Assembly: GCA_030690515.1 (NCBI GenBank)
Contig: JAUYGP010000498.1
Coordinates: 1-5,447 of the forward strand
Origin: Giesbergeria sp.
GTDB taxonomy: Bacteria; Pseudomonadota; Gammaproteobacteria; Burkholderiales; Burkholderiaceae_C
Direction: 5' to 3'
DNA length: 5,447 nt
Shown: positions 1-5,447 of the stretch, piece by piece
Numbering within the stretch: the first letter of the stretch is position 1
Layout: each line of letters begins with the position of its first letter
Program-made: the position numbers and the translations under genes
The notes under the pieces: generated by a model
What the model was told of the DNA's origin: nothing
Seen by the model: the letters and a program-made list of their open reading frames with translations, nothing else
The model's database searches: none

Positions 1-1316
1 GTGCGCAGACGCAGCGCTCTCTGGAGTATTTCGCCATTTCGGGCGAACGCATGCCCCCAGAATTGCTACGCGCACTGGCCCAGGTCAAGCGCGCTTGTGC
101 CTATGTGAACCACACACTGGGTTTGCTGGATACTGCCAAAACCACGGCCATCGTGGCGGCGGCGGACGAGGTGATCGAGGGTGGGCTGGGCGACGAGTTC
201 CCCTTGGTCGTTTGGCAGACCGGCTCAGGTACCCAGACGAACATGAACATGAACGAGGTGCTGTCCAACCGCGCCAGCGAGATGCTGGGTGGCGCCAGAG
301 GCCCGGCGCGGCTCGTGCACCCGAACGACGAAGTGAACCGGAGCCAGTCGAGCAACGATGTTTTTCCTACGGCCATGCACGTGGCAGCAGTCGATGCGCT
401 CACGCGCCAACTGCTGCCGGCCTTGCACACGCTGCGCGCCACCCTGGCGGACAAAGCCGAGGCTTTCGCCGATGTGGTGAAAATTGGCCGTACGCATTTA
501 CAGGACGCCACGCCGCTGACCCTGGGGCAAGAGATTTCGGGCTGGGCCGCGCAGCTGCAGCATGCCGAGCAGCATGTGCGGGCCGCGTTGCCGCATTTGT
601 ACGAACTGGCGCTCGGGGGCACGGCCGTCGGCACGGGCCTGAATGCCCCGCCGGGCTATGCGCAGGCTGTGGCGCAGGACCTGGCCGACCTGACGGGCCT
701 GCCGTTTGTCACCGCCCCCAACAAGTTCGAGGCCCTGGCTAGCTGCGATGCCCTGGTCCATGCCCACGGAGCGCTCAAGGGGCTGGCAGCCAGCCTGATG
801 AAGGTCGCCAACGATGTGCGCTGGCTGGCCAGTGGGCCACGCAGCGGCCTGGGCGAGATTGCGATCCCCGAGAATGAACCGGGTTCGTCCATCATGCCCG
901 GCAAGGTGAACCCTACGCAATGCGAGGCGCTGACCATGCTGTGCTGCCAGGTCATGGGCAATGATGTGGCCATCAATATGGGCGGGGCGGCGGGCAACTT
1001 CGAACTGAACGTGTTCCGCCCCATGATTGCGCACAACTTTCTGCAAAGCGTGCGCCTGCTGGCCGATGGCATGCGCAGCTTCAACGACCACTGTGCGGTG
1101 GGTATCGCGCCCAACCGTGCGCGCATCACCGAACTGGTGGAGCGCTCACTCATGCTGGTGACGGCGCTCAACCCGCACATTGGCTACGACAAGGCCGCGC
1201 AGATCGCCAAGGCAGCGCACCAGCAGGGGCTGAGCCTGCGCGACGCCGCCGTTGCCAGTGGCCATGTCACTGCTGAACAGTTCGACGCCTGGGTGCAACC
1301 GGCCCGCATGGTGTAG
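1..1316 (+). CDS. fumC: Class II fumarate hydratase (fumarase C), 5'-truncated by window edge
   Basis: FumC catalyses the reversible hydration of fumarate to L-malate in the TCA cycle; it is the cytoplasmic, iron-independent, homotetrameric fumarase. The reading frame is open to the left edge (first complete codon at base 3) and starts AQTQRSLEYF, which matches the family just after its WG motif, so the ATG at 51 is internal. Adding 23 to in-window residue numbers gives E. coli FumC numbering by recall: catalytic His188 falls in GRTHLQDATPL (His codon 495-497) and Ser318 opens the mobile-loop signature GSSIMPGKVNP (from base 882). HPND and SQSSNDVFPTAMH substrate-site segments are also intact. 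The window holds 437 residues, implying about 460 in total against 467 in E. coli; the C-terminus ends at QPARMV, a few residues short of E. coli. No frameshift is seen. The only uncertainty is the missing start. Confidence 0.97.
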   Translation, partial: AQTQRSLEYFAISGERMPPELLRALAQVKRACAYVNHTLGLLDTAKTTAIVAAADEVIEGGLGDEFPLVVWQTGSGTQTNMNMNEVLSNRASEMLGGARGPARLVHPNDEVNRSQSSNDVFPTAMHVAAVDALTRQLLPALHTLRATLADKAEAFADVVKIGRTHLQDATPLTLGQEISGWAAQLQHAEQHVRAALPHLYELALGGTAVGTGLNAPPGYAQAVAQDLADLTGLPFVTAPNKFEALASCDALVHAHGALKGLAASLMKVANDVRWLASGPRSGLGEIAIPENEPGSSIMPGKVNPTQCEALTMLCCQVMGNDVAINMGGAAGNFELNVFRPMIAHNFLQSVRLLADGMRSFNDHCAVGIAPNRARITELVERSLMLVTALNPHIGYDKAAQIAKAAHQQGLSLRDAAVASGHVTAEQFDAWVQPARMV

Positions 1317-1387
1317 CCCGCGCTTTGAGTGCCGCGTGTCGCCCTTGTGTCAACAGGGGCGAAGGTGTGGATGGCAGGGCCGCGCTG

Positions 1388-1393
1388 TATACT
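1388..1393 (+). promoter_or_regulatory. Candidate -10 box of the DUF2249 gene
   Basis: TATACT differs from the sigma-70 -10 consensus TATAAT at one position and sits in an AT-rich island inside a GC-rich intergenic region, 49 bases upstream of the ATG at 1443. No good -35 hexamer is visible 16-18 bases upstream (the stretch reads GTGTGG), so an activator or weak basal transcription is possible. A start site about seven bases downstream would fall within the adjacent palindrome. Confidence 0.45.
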
Positions 1394-1396
1394 TTA

Positions 1397-1415
1397 AATT
1401 CATTTAACATGAATC
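1397..1415 (+). promoter_or_regulatory. NsrR-like operator (AT-rich palindrome)
   Basis: A perfect inverted repeat, ATTCAT-TTAAC-ATGAAT (1398-1414), is centred on base 1406. Aligned to the NsrR-type consensus as I recall it, GATGYATTTNAAATRCATC, bases 1397-1415 match 14 of 18 defined positions, and the following TT also fits the extended form. NsrR is an iron-sulfur Rrf2-family repressor released by nitric oxide. The site covers the expected transcription start just after the -10 box, a normal place for a repressor. It also contains a T-N11-A dyad (1400-1412), so a LysR-type regulator is an alternative. Regulator identity is inferred; the palindrome is directly seen. Confidence 0.5.
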
Positions 1416-1442
1416 TTTAGCGCAAACCCCCGCTCCATCACC

Positions 1443-1694
1443 ATGAACCACGTCCACACCTCGCCCGACGCCATCTATCCCTTTGACGCACGCGGCGTTG
1501 CCAAGCGATTCCGCCATGCGGCCATTTTTGGCGCCCTCGATTCCCTCAACCCTGGCGAAACCATGCGCTTCGTGAATGACCATGACCCGCTGCCTTTGCT
1601 GCAGCAACTGCAGATGCGCTACGGCGAGGCGGTGCACATTGAATACCGCCAGCGCGAGCCGGGCGCCATCGTCATTGACTTTGTGCGGCAGTAA
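1443..1694 (+). CDS. DUF2249 domain-containing small protein
   Basis: This 83-residue soluble protein has no signal peptide or membrane segment. It shows the DUF2249 pattern: DARG near residue 15, an amphipathic helix (AAIFGALDSL), PGETMRFVNDHDPLPLL at 37-53 with the conserved NDHDP (45-49), a YG at 60-61 and a C-terminal beta strand (AIVIDFV). The family has a TusA/SirA-like fold and its biochemical role is not established. Members often occur alone or fused to hemerythrin-type domains, near denitrification or nitric-oxide genes. Here it stands alone between fumC and the convergent mnmH. The ATG at 1443 is chosen because it covers the whole domain; no clear Shine-Dalgarno sequence precedes it. 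The upstream palindrome hints at nitric-oxide-responsive control. Confident in the family, not in a function. Confidence 0.85.
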   Translation: MNHVHTSPDAIYPFDARGVAKRFRHAAIFGALDSLNPGETMRFVNDHDPLPLLQQLQMRYGEAVHIEYRQREPGAIVIDFVRQ

Positions 1695-1742
1695 AGCCTG
1701 GCACAGGTGTGCGGGCCGTGTCTGATCCCGCCCATTTGTACA

Positions 1743-1796
1743 CTATAAAAAATATAGCTTCTAGCGCTTTACAGGTAAGCGCTAGAGCCACTTTTT
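1743..1796. terminator. Bidirectional hairpin terminator; Comamonadaceae-type intergenic repeat
   Basis: The arms TCTAGCGCTT (1760-1769) and AAGCGCTAGA (1777-1786) form a perfect 10-bp stem with a 7-base loop. On the plus strand the stem is followed within a few bases by TTTTT (1792-1796), ending DUF2249 transcripts; on the minus strand it is followed by a T-run (complement of 1747-1752), ending mnmH transcripts, whose stop codon is at 1795-1797. A second small inverted repeat, CTATA-AAAAA-TATAG (1743-1757), flanks it. From memory, this CTAGCGCTT...AAGCGCTAG element with TATAGCT beside it is a dispersed intergenic repeat in Comamonadaceae genomes; only one clear copy is in the window. The remainder of the convergent gap (1695-1742) holds nothing I can identify. 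Confidence 0.75.
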
Positions 1797-2856
1797 ATTC
1801 AATTTTTTCAGGCACGGTCAGTACCTGCTCTGCCAGCGCGTCAATTCCGCTGGGCGACAAATCCGCAGCCTGTACGGTCTGCCGCTGCGGCCACTGGAAC
1901 AAGTGTGCGTTTTGCGACCGGGTGTAGAGCGGGTCGTAATGCAAGGCCATCAGTTCGGCAAATAGGGGTGCCAGTGCACCCTCCATGGCCCAGGCTTGCC
2001 AGCGGTCGATGACCTGTCTGCCATGCAACTCGCGCAGGGTGCCCAACTGTGTTGCCAGGGCCGCCGGGTCGTCGCCCAGGTTGGCATAGTCGCGCAGCAA
2101 AAATTCCAAGCGTACTGAGGGCGTGGCCTGGATTTCGATGCAGGGACTGGCGCGCAGGCGCTGCACCAGCGCCGGGGGGACCGACACACGGCCGATACGG
2201 CTGCTTTCTGCTTCCACAAAAATCGGCCGTTGCACGTTCAGGGGCTCCAGTGCTTGCGCCAGCAGGGTCTCGAACGCCGTTTGCGACGGTTGCGCCACGC
2301 CGGGCCAGGCGCCCAGCACCGAGCCGCGGTGCCGTGCATAGGCCTCCAGGTCCAGCACCTGCGCGCCGCGTGCGGCCAGGGCCTGCAGCACCCGCGTCTT
2401 GGCGCTGCCGGTGGGGCCACACAGCACGCGCAGTGGCAGTTGGGGCGCCAGGGCGTCAATGCGGTCAATCACATGGCGCCGCCAGGATTTGTAGCCTCCG
2501 GCCAGTTGTTGAGCATCCCAACCCACCATGCGCAGCCAGGTCACCATGGAGCCGCTGCGCATACCGCCGCGCCAGCAGTACACCAGCGGCTTCCAGGCAG
2601 CCGGTTTGTCCGCAAATTGCTCGCGCAGGTGGTGCGCCAGGTTGGCCGCGACCATGGCGCCGCCCACACGCCGTGCCTCGAAGGCCCCTTGCTGCTTGTA
2701 GAGCGTGCCGACGATGCGTCGCTCCTCGTCATCGAGCACTGGGCAGTTGATGGCACCGGGCAGATGGTCGAGCGCGAATTCGGCGGGCGAGCGCGCGTCA
2801 ATCAGCGTGTCGAAAGCGTGGCGGTCTTGCACGCGTACGGGGCCGCGGTGGTTCAT
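1795..2856 (-). CDS. mnmH: tRNA 2-selenouridine synthase (MnmH/SelU/YbbB)
   Basis: MnmH uses selenophosphate to replace sulfur in 2-thiouridine at wobble position 34 of some tRNAs, through a geranylated intermediate. The N-terminal rhodanese domain (about 1-135) has LIDARSPAEF, the family segment DDEERRIVGTLYKQ, and the active-site loop YCWRGGMRSG with catalytic Cys94 (codon 2575-2577; Cys97 in E. coli by recall). The C-terminal P-loop domain begins LCGPTGSAKT (Walker A 147-154), where the usual second Gly of GSGKT is Ala152. The start at 2856 gives 353 residues (E. coli 364) and has GGAG seven bases upstream; an in-frame ATG at 2904 would add a non-conserved stretch overlapping the selD promoter region. 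The gene is divergent from selD, its selenium donor partner. No frameshift is seen. Confidence 0.95.
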   Translation of the reverse strand: MNHRGPVRVQDRHAFDTLIDARSPAEFALDHLPGAINCPVLDDEERRIVGTLYKQQGAFEARRVGGAMVAANLAHHLREQFADKPAAWKPLVYCWRGGMRSGSMVTWLRMVGWDAQQLAGGYKSWRRHVIDRIDALAPQLPLRVLCGPTGSAKTRVLQALAARGAQVLDLEAYARHRGSVLGAWPGVAQPSQTAFETLLAQALEPLNVQRPIFVEAESSRIGRVSVPPALVQRLRASPCIEIQATPSVRLEFLLRDYANLGDDPAALATQLGTLRELHGRQVIDRWQAWAMEGALAPLFAELMALHYDPLYTRSQNAHLFQWPQRQTVQAADLSPSGIDALAEQVLTVPEKIE

Positions 2857-2896
2857 GGGAGAACTCCAGTGGAGAAGGGCGGGGCGGCGGCATGGC

Positions 2897-2905
2897 TGGC
2901 ACAAT
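2897..2905 (+). promoter_or_regulatory. Candidate extended -10 promoter of selD
   Basis: TGGCACAAT has a TGn extension followed by CACAAT, which matches four of six positions of TATAAT. It ends 10 bases before the ATG at 2916, so the transcript would have almost no leader. No recognisable -35 is seen in the GC-rich upstream stretch. If real, it excludes the in-frame ATG at 2892 as the selD start. The same motif precedes ribE in this window. Confidence 0.35.
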
Positions 2906-2915
2906 GGCCGCCACC

Positions 2916-3992
2916 ATGACCGACTCCCTACCTGTGATCGAAGAAGCTATCAAACTCACCCAGTTCGCCCATGGCGGGGGGTGTGGCTGCAAAATTGCGC
3001 CGGGCTTGTTGCGTGAGATTTTGGCACGCGCGCCGCAAGGCCTGGTGCCGCCTGAACTGCTGGTAGGCACCGAGACCAGTGACGACGCCGCTGTGTACCG
3101 CCTGAACGACCAGCAAGCACTGGTGGCCACCACCGATTTCTTTACCCCCATCGTTGATGATCCGTACGACTTTGGTCGCATTGCTGCAACCAATGCGCTG
3201 TCCGACATCTACGCCATGGGCGCTACGCCCATCCTTGCACTGGCGCTTGTGGGCATGCCCATCGCCAAGCTGGCGCCCGAGGTCATAGGCCGCGTACTCG
3301 AAGGCGGCGCCGCCGTGTGCCGTGAGGCCGGCATTCCCATCGCAGGGGGGCACAGCATCGACGTGCTCGAACCCATCTACGGCCTGGTCGCCCTGGGCCT
3401 GGTGCACCCGCAGCGCGTACTCCGCAATGCCGCTGCACGGGATGGCGATGTACTGGTGCTGGGCAAGCCCCTGGGCGTGGGCGTGCTTTCTGCGGCCCTG
3501 AAAAAAGGAGTGCTGGACGCCGATGGCTATGCCGAAATGCTGCGCCATACCACCCAGCTCAACCGTGTGGGCGTGGCACTGGCGCAGATTGACGGTGTGC
3601 ATGCCATGACCGACGTGACCGGCTTTGGCCTGGCGGGGCATTTGCTGGAGATCTGCCGGGGTTCGCAGTTGTCTGCTCACATCGATTTGGAGAGCCTGCC
3701 GCTCATTGTCAGTGCTGTGGCTTGGGCCAAAGACGGCGTTGCCACGGGTGCATCGGGCCGCAACTGGGCCGCCTACGGGGCCGAGGTGCATTGGCCTGAG
3801 ACTGCGCCTGAATGGCAGCGCACCCTGCTCACCGATCCGCAGACCAGCGGCGGTCTGTTAGTGAGCTGCGTGCCGGGCGCTGTGGATGCCGTGCTGCGCG
3901 CTTTTCATGGCGATGGTTTCGCGCAAGCGGCTATCGTGGGGCGCATGCAGGCCAGCACAGCAGGGCAGGTTTCTCGGCTGCATTGCAGCTAA
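2916..3992 (+). CDS. selD: Selenide, water dikinase (selenophosphate synthetase)
   Basis: SelD makes selenophosphate from selenide and ATP, releasing AMP and phosphate; the product feeds selenouridine and selenocysteine synthesis. From the ATG at 2916 it has 358 residues (E. coli 347). The N-terminal glycine-rich active-site loop HGGGCGCK carries Cys23, Cys25 and Lys26; the catalytic position is encoded by TGT, so this is the cysteine form and not a selenoprotein. Metal/ATP-binding segments follow: TSDDAAVY, TTDFFTPIVDDPYDFGRIAATNALSDIYAMG, AGGHSID, MTDVTGFGLAGHLLE, and near the end DPQTSGGLL. In-frame ATGs at 2892 and 2904 also exist; 2916 is preferred because it fits the family's N-terminus and lies just downstream of a promoter-like TGGCACAAT, but no Shine-Dalgarno supports it. 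It is divergent from mnmH and ends 9 bp from convergent ribE. Confidence 0.96.
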   Translation: MTDSLPVIEEAIKLTQFAHGGGCGCKIAPGLLREILARAPQGLVPPELLVGTETSDDAAVYRLNDQQALVATTDFFTPIVDDPYDFGRIAATNALSDIYAMGATPILALALVGMPIAKLAPEVIGRVLEGGAAVCREAGIPIAGGHSIDVLEPIYGLVALGLVHPQRVLRNAAARDGDVLVLGKPLGVGVLSAALKKGVLDADGYAEMLRHTTQLNRVGVALAQIDGVHAMTDVTGFGLAGHLLEICRGSQLSAHIDLESLPLIVSAVAWAKDGVATGASGRNWAAYGAEVHWPETAPEWQRTLLTDPQTSGGLLVSCVPGAVDAVLRAFHGDGFAQAAIVGRMQASTAGQVSRLHCS

Positions 3993-4001
3993 AACGGCTG
4001 G

Positions 4002-4631
4002 CTATTGCGCTGGCGCTGGCACATCCATCATGCGCGCCACATAGCGTGCGATCAGATCGATTTCCAGGTTCACCTTGGAGCCCGCGCGCAGGTGGCCCAG
4101 CGCCGTGTTCTGCACAGTGTGCGGAATCAGGTTGATGCTGGCTTCGCAGCCCTCGGGCCAGTCGGCAATGCGGTTGACGGTCAGGCTCACGCCGTTGATG
4201 GTGATCGACCCCTTGTAGGCCAAGTAGCGAGCAAGGTCACGCGGGGCCCGCACGCGCAGTTCCCAACTCTCGCCCACCTGGGCAAAGAGCGTAACTTCGC
4301 CGATGCCATCCACATGGCCTGACACCATGTGTCCGCCCAGGCGGTCGTGCGCCCGCAAGGCCTTTTCCAGGTTGATGGGGCCGGGGGTGTCCAGCCCGGT
4401 GGTCTTGAGCAGAGACTCGGCCGAAATGTCCACAATGAACTGCGGCAATGCGACATCCATGCTGGTGACCGTCATGCAAGCACCGTTGAGCGCAATGCTG
4501 TCGCCCAAGCCGACATCGTCCAGATAGCCCGCAGGCGGAGTAATGACCAAGCGCTTGCCATGTGCAGGCGAGTCGCCCAGGGTGTGCACGGCGGCAATCT
4601 GCCCCATGCCGGTGATGATTCCAGTAAACAT
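4002..4631 (-). CDS. ribE: Riboflavin synthase, alpha subunit
   Basis: This enzyme carries out the last step of riboflavin synthesis, the dismutation of two 6,7-dimethyl-8-ribityllumazine molecules to riboflavin and the pyrimidine precursor. The 209-residue protein (E. coli 213) begins with the hallmark MFTGIITGMG and is built of two homologous lumazine-binding barrels. Barrel one (1 to about 97) has GDSIALNGACMTV (44-55, conserved Cys52). Barrel two (about 98-200) has GGHMVSGHVDG (99-109), the matching repeat YKGSITINGVSLTVN (139-153) and HTVQNTALG (171-179). An ATG at 4685 would add 18 non-family residues and is rejected in favour of MFTGI. It lies 50 bp downstream of ribD on the same strand, so co-transcription is likely, though a promoter-like motif just upstream may also drive it. 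Its stop faces selD with a 9-bp gap. Confidence 0.97.
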   Translation of the reverse strand: MFTGIITGMGQIAAVHTLGDSPAHGKRLVITPPAGYLDDVGLGDSIALNGACMTVTSMDVALPQFIVDISAESLLKTTGLDTPGPINLEKALRAHDRLGGHMVSGHVDGIGEVTLFAQVGESWELRVRAPRDLARYLAYKGSITINGVSLTVNRIADWPEGCEASINLIPHTVQNTALGHLRAGSKVNLEIDLIARYVARMMDVPAPAQ

Positions 4632-4638
4632 GGCCTGG

Positions 4639-4647
4639 ATTGTGGCA
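4639..4647 (-). promoter_or_regulatory. Candidate extended -10 promoter of ribE
   Basis: Read on the minus strand, TGCCACAAT has the same TGnCACAAT form as the motif before selD and ends 7 bases before the ribE ATG, implying a leaderless or nearly leaderless transcript. It lies in the 50-bp ribD-ribE gap. No clear -35 is seen; the region upstream instead contains a GC-rich inverted repeat (GGGGC at 4655-4659, GCCCC at 4671-4675) that could form a small intercistronic hairpin without a following T-run. Confidence 0.3.
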
Positions 4648-4681
4648 GGGTTTGGGGGCGCTTCTGCGCAGCCCCGATGCG

Positions 4682-5447
4682 TCAAAAAGTGTCGCGACCC
4701 TGGACGCGCGCGAGAATACGCAGGTCTGGCCCCACCCGGTCTATGGCGTGGAAACCCAATGCCAGCCCCTGGGCCAGCGAATCCAGCGGCGCCATGTGGG
4801 CCATGCCACGGCCGGGGCCCAGCAATTGTGGTGCCAGATACAGCAGCAACTCATCGACCAGTCCCGCCTGGAGCAGTGCACCATTCAGGCGGTGCCCTGC
4901 CTCCACATGCAATTCATTGATGCCGCGTGCACCCAGGTCGCGCAGCAGGGCGGGCAAATCGACCCGGCCATCGGTGCCTGGCAGGTGTACCACGGTGGCC
5001 CCACGCGCCTCGAGTGCTGCCTTGCGGGCCAAAAAATCAGAGTCAAAATGGCCTGCAGCGTAGATGGTGCAAGCGCGGCCAGCTATAAATAAAAGAGCAC
5101 TTGGGTTGGTCTGCAAATAGCTGTCGAGCACCACCGCCTGGGGTTGGCGCGGTGTGGCTACAGCGCGCACGTCCAGGCGCGGGTTGTCGGCCAGCACAGT
5201 GCCGATACCCGTTAGCACCGCACAGGCGCGCGCACGCCAAGCATGGCCATCGGCCCGGGCTGCGGGGGAAGTAATCCACTGGCTGGCGCCGTTGTGCAGC
5301 GCCGTGGTGCCATCGACCGAGGCCGCCACCTTGACCCGCACCCAGGGCGTGCCGCGCACCATGCGGCTGAAAAACCCCATGTTCAGCTCGCGCGATGCGG
5401 CAGCGCCGGGCCCCACCTCCACAGTCACCCCGGCCGCGCGCAGCCGG
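4682..5447 (-). CDS. ribD: Riboflavin biosynthesis protein RibD, C-terminal reductase domain (5' end beyond window)
   Basis: RibD is a bifunctional deaminase/reductase of the early riboflavin pathway. The frame is open to the right edge and reads RLRAAGVTVEVGPGAAASRELNMGFF, so the GTG at 5428 is internal and the N-terminal zinc deaminase domain lies outside the window. The 254 residues present are the NADPH-dependent reductase that reduces 5-amino-6-(phosphoribosylamino)uracil. Recognisable parts are the linker ELNMGFFSRM, VKVAASVDGTTALHNGASQWITS, GIGTVLADNPRLDVR, LHVEAGHRLNGALLQAGLVDELLLYLAPQLLG and the C-terminal VGPD. E. coli RibD is about 367 residues, so roughly 115 are missing. A stretch of seven A/T-ending codons (5081-5101), including rare TTA and ATA, is unlike the rest of the gene. 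It is followed by ribE after 50 bp. Confidence 0.95.
   Translation of the reverse strand, partial: RLRAAGVTVEVGPGAAASRELNMGFFSRMVRGTPWVRVKVAASVDGTTALHNGASQWITSPAARADGHAWRARACAVLTGIGTVLADNPRLDVRAVATPRQPQAVVLDSYLQTNPSALLFIAGRACTIYAAGHFDSDFLARKAALEARGATVVHLPGTDGRVDLPALLRDLGARGINELHVEAGHRLNGALLQAGLVDELLLYLAPQLLGPGRGMAHMAPLDSLAQGLALGFHAIDRVGPDLRILARVQGRDTF
5041..5101 (-). repeat. Possible decayed copy of the intergenic hairpin repeat inside ribD
   Basis: Read on the minus strand, this AT-rich patch holds TATAGCT, then after four bases GCGCTT, then CGCT, AG and TTTT at the same spacings as the hairpin repeat at 1753-1796. The stem is no longer self-complementary, so it would not form the hairpin. 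It encodes ALLFIAGRACTIYAAGHF in a weakly conserved part of the reductase domain. Codons 5081-5101 all end in A or T. Chance similarity is possible, since only about half the bases match. Confidence 0.25.

Noticed and set aside
51..53. ATG at 51 as the fumC start
   Set aside because: The frame is open to the left edge and the upstream residues AQTQRSLEYFAISGER align with the family N-terminus.
1339..1362. Hairpin TCGCCC...GGGCGA downstream of fumC as a terminator
   Set aside because: The 6-bp stem has an imperfect inner part and is followed by AGGTGTGG, not a T-run; fumC termination cannot be assigned to it.
2049..2919. Long plus-strand open frames across mnmH
   Set aside because: Translations are Ala/Arg/Pro-rich or His-rich low-complexity shadows of mnmH, with no motif and no supporting start signal.
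2982..2990. Selenocysteine (in-frame TGA) at the SelD active site
   Set aside because: The codons are TGT and TGC, both cysteine; there is no in-frame TGA.
2928..3791. Long open frame antisense to selD (287 codons)
   Set aside because: It is fully covered by a clearly functional selD, its translation is rich in His/Gln/Arg with no recognisable domain, and GC-rich codon bias readily leaves the opposite strand open.
4632..4681. FMN riboswitch or other structured leader before ribE
   Set aside because: The gap is only 50 bp, too short for an FMN aptamer; only a small GC hairpin is seen.
4329..5092. Plus-strand open frames across ribE and ribD
   Set aside because: They lie opposite two well-conserved genes and show no recognisable domain.

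Overview
This is a GC-rich bacterial chromosomal window, most likely from a betaproteobacterium of the Comamonadaceae (Acidovorax/Polaromonas/Rhodoferax-like). The suggestion rests on the GC-rich codon use, the protein variants, and an intergenic hairpin with CTAGCGCTT arms that I recognise as a dispersed element of that family. The lineage is inference; no rRNA or other phylogenetic marker is present.

Layout. (1) Bases 1-1316, plus strand: class II fumarase fumC, missing about 23 N-terminal residues at the left edge. (2) Bases 1317-1442: a regulatory gap with a -10-like TATACT and an AT-rich 17-bp palindrome that resembles an NsrR (nitric-oxide sensor) operator. (3) Bases 1443-1694, plus: a small DUF2249 protein. 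(4) Bases 1695-1794: a convergent gap with a strong bidirectional hairpin/terminator repeat. (5) Bases 1795-2856, minus: mnmH (selU), tRNA 2-selenouridine synthase. (6) Bases 2916-3992, plus and divergent from mnmH: selD, selenophosphate synthetase. (7) Bases 4002-4631, minus: ribE, riboflavin synthase, convergent with selD with only 9 bp between stop codons. (8) Bases 4682-5447, minus: ribD, of which only the C-terminal reductase part is present; it runs off the right edge.

How the genes work together. SelD makes selenophosphate and MnmH uses it to convert 2-thiouridine at the tRNA wobble position to 2-selenouridine, so the divergent pair forms a compact selenium-tRNA module. RibD and RibE act at an early and the final step of riboflavin synthesis and look like one transcription unit running leftward. 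FumC is a TCA-cycle enzyme. The DUF2249 gene appears to be separately regulated, possibly by nitric oxide.

I found no mobile element, CRISPR array, tRNA or rRNA, and no convincing new multi-gene system. The points most worth checking are the NsrR-like operator of the DUF2249 gene, an AT-rich rare-codon patch inside ribD that aligns collinearly with the intergenic hairpin repeat, and an unusual Walker A motif in MnmH.
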